Of a stretch of DNA of 64,000 nucleotides, positions 63,873-64,000 are shown piece after piece. Below the pieces are notes generated by a model. That model saw nothing but the letters and a program-made list of their open reading frames with translations. It made no database searches and had not been told where the DNA came from. The stretch's first letter is position 1, and every line of letters begins with the position of its first letter. Source of the stretch: Gordonia iterans (GTDB lineage Bacteria > Actinomycetota > Actinomycetes > Mycobacteriales > Mycobacteriaceae); assembly GCF_002993285.1 (NCBI RefSeq), contig NZ_CP027433.1, positions 2,542,001-2,606,000 on the forward strand, read 5' to 3'. Position numbers and translations under genes: made by a program.

Positions 63873-64000
63873 ATGGAGCTGACTCCTCAAACAACCCTGC
63901 GGAACTACCTACTCGTTGCGCTCCTGGAACTCGGTGGCACAGCACATAAACAAGCTGTTCTTGCGCAGATGAACGAGCGGTTTGGTAGTCGATTCACGAG
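63873..64000 (+). CDS. Mrr-N-like winged-helix protein, 3' end beyond the window
   Basis: 42 codons are visible: ELTPQTTLRNYLLVALLELG, then GGTAHKQAVLAQMNERFGSRF. The pattern of a first helix, short turn, GGxAxxxxVxxxM and ERFG resembles the Mrr_N winged helix found at the start of Mrr-type restriction endonucleases and related proteins; the catalytic part would be outside. Base composition is lower in GC than the neighbours. TAGAGT six bases upstream implies a leaderless message. Family call is tentative because only the N-terminus is seen. Confidence 0.6.
   Translation, partial: MELTPQTTLRNYLLVALLELGGTAHKQAVLAQMNERFGSRFT

Overview
The window is GC-rich chromosomal DNA from an actinobacterium of the mycolic-acid group (Mycobacteriales), most like Gordonia or a close relative. 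Three things support this. The gene order ndh / thioesterase / blaI / M56 peptidase / guaB1 / two CNNM proteins / glcB / gcvP / MerR / bifunctional nuclease / MerR / garA / gcvH / pgsA / secA2 follows the Mycobacterium tuberculosis Rv1854c-Rv1821 neighbourhood, with local losses and insertions. A fused mycolic-acid dehydratase HadA-HadB is present. Many genes show mycobacterial-style leaderless promoters. The genus is an inference; no rRNA or complete tRNA is present.

Layout. 1-8.4 kb: 3' part of type II NADH dehydrogenase, a hotdog thioesterase, a BlaI/M56 pair, GMP reductase GuaB1 and two CNNM-type CBS proteins. 8.5-13.3 kb: malate synthase G and two tandem membrane-anchored binding-protein-like paralogues. 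13.5-19.5 kb: a six-gene organosulfur (sulfone/sulfonate) desulfurization operon ending in an unrecognised 150-residue protein. 19.5-23.2 kb: four 111-bp tandem repeats that copy the end of gcvP, then gcvP itself with a tandem glycine riboswitch. 23.2-29.4 kb: the conserved MerR-nuclease-FtsR-GarA-GcvH-PgsA-SecA2 block. 29.5-36 kb: META lipoprotein, malate dehydrogenase, a P-type ATPase pseudogene with a large internal deletion, a PPK2, a pyruvyl-transferase-like protein and small proteins. 36-46.4 kb: Tex, an MFS exporter, a Xi-class GST, a VanY-like peptidase, an ATP-dependent DNA ligase and, divergently, a uracil-DNA glycosylase fused to a DUF488 domain, then a PdxK/ThiD-like kinase. 46.5-54 kb: a HEAT/MerR-HEAT pair, a sugar dehydrogenase lipoprotein, and a Baeyer-Villiger monooxygenase / alpha-beta hydrolase / AcoR-like activator cluster that looks like ketone catabolism. 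54-62 kb: phosphodiesterase, TMEM175-like channel, fused HadAB, F420-type oxidoreductase, a second PPK2, small proteins and an ABC exporter with its TetR repressor. 62-63.3 kb: decayed LysR and RhtA-like exporter genes.

The right edge is a junction. The 3' half of a tRNA-Pro(GGG) gene at 63564-63605 (minus strand) is joined abruptly to unrelated DNA. This is what the far end of an element integrated in a tRNA gene looks like. The first gene inside begins at 63873 and has an Mrr-like winged-helix N-terminus, so the island may carry defence genes beyond the window.

Linked functions: glycine cleavage (gcvP, gcvH) sits beside GarA, which in relatives controls 2-oxoglutarate flux; malate synthase and malate dehydrogenase flank the same region; the DNA-repair genes ligB and udgB share a 33-bp divergent promoter region. 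No CRISPR array, complete insertion sequence, rRNA or complete tRNA was seen.
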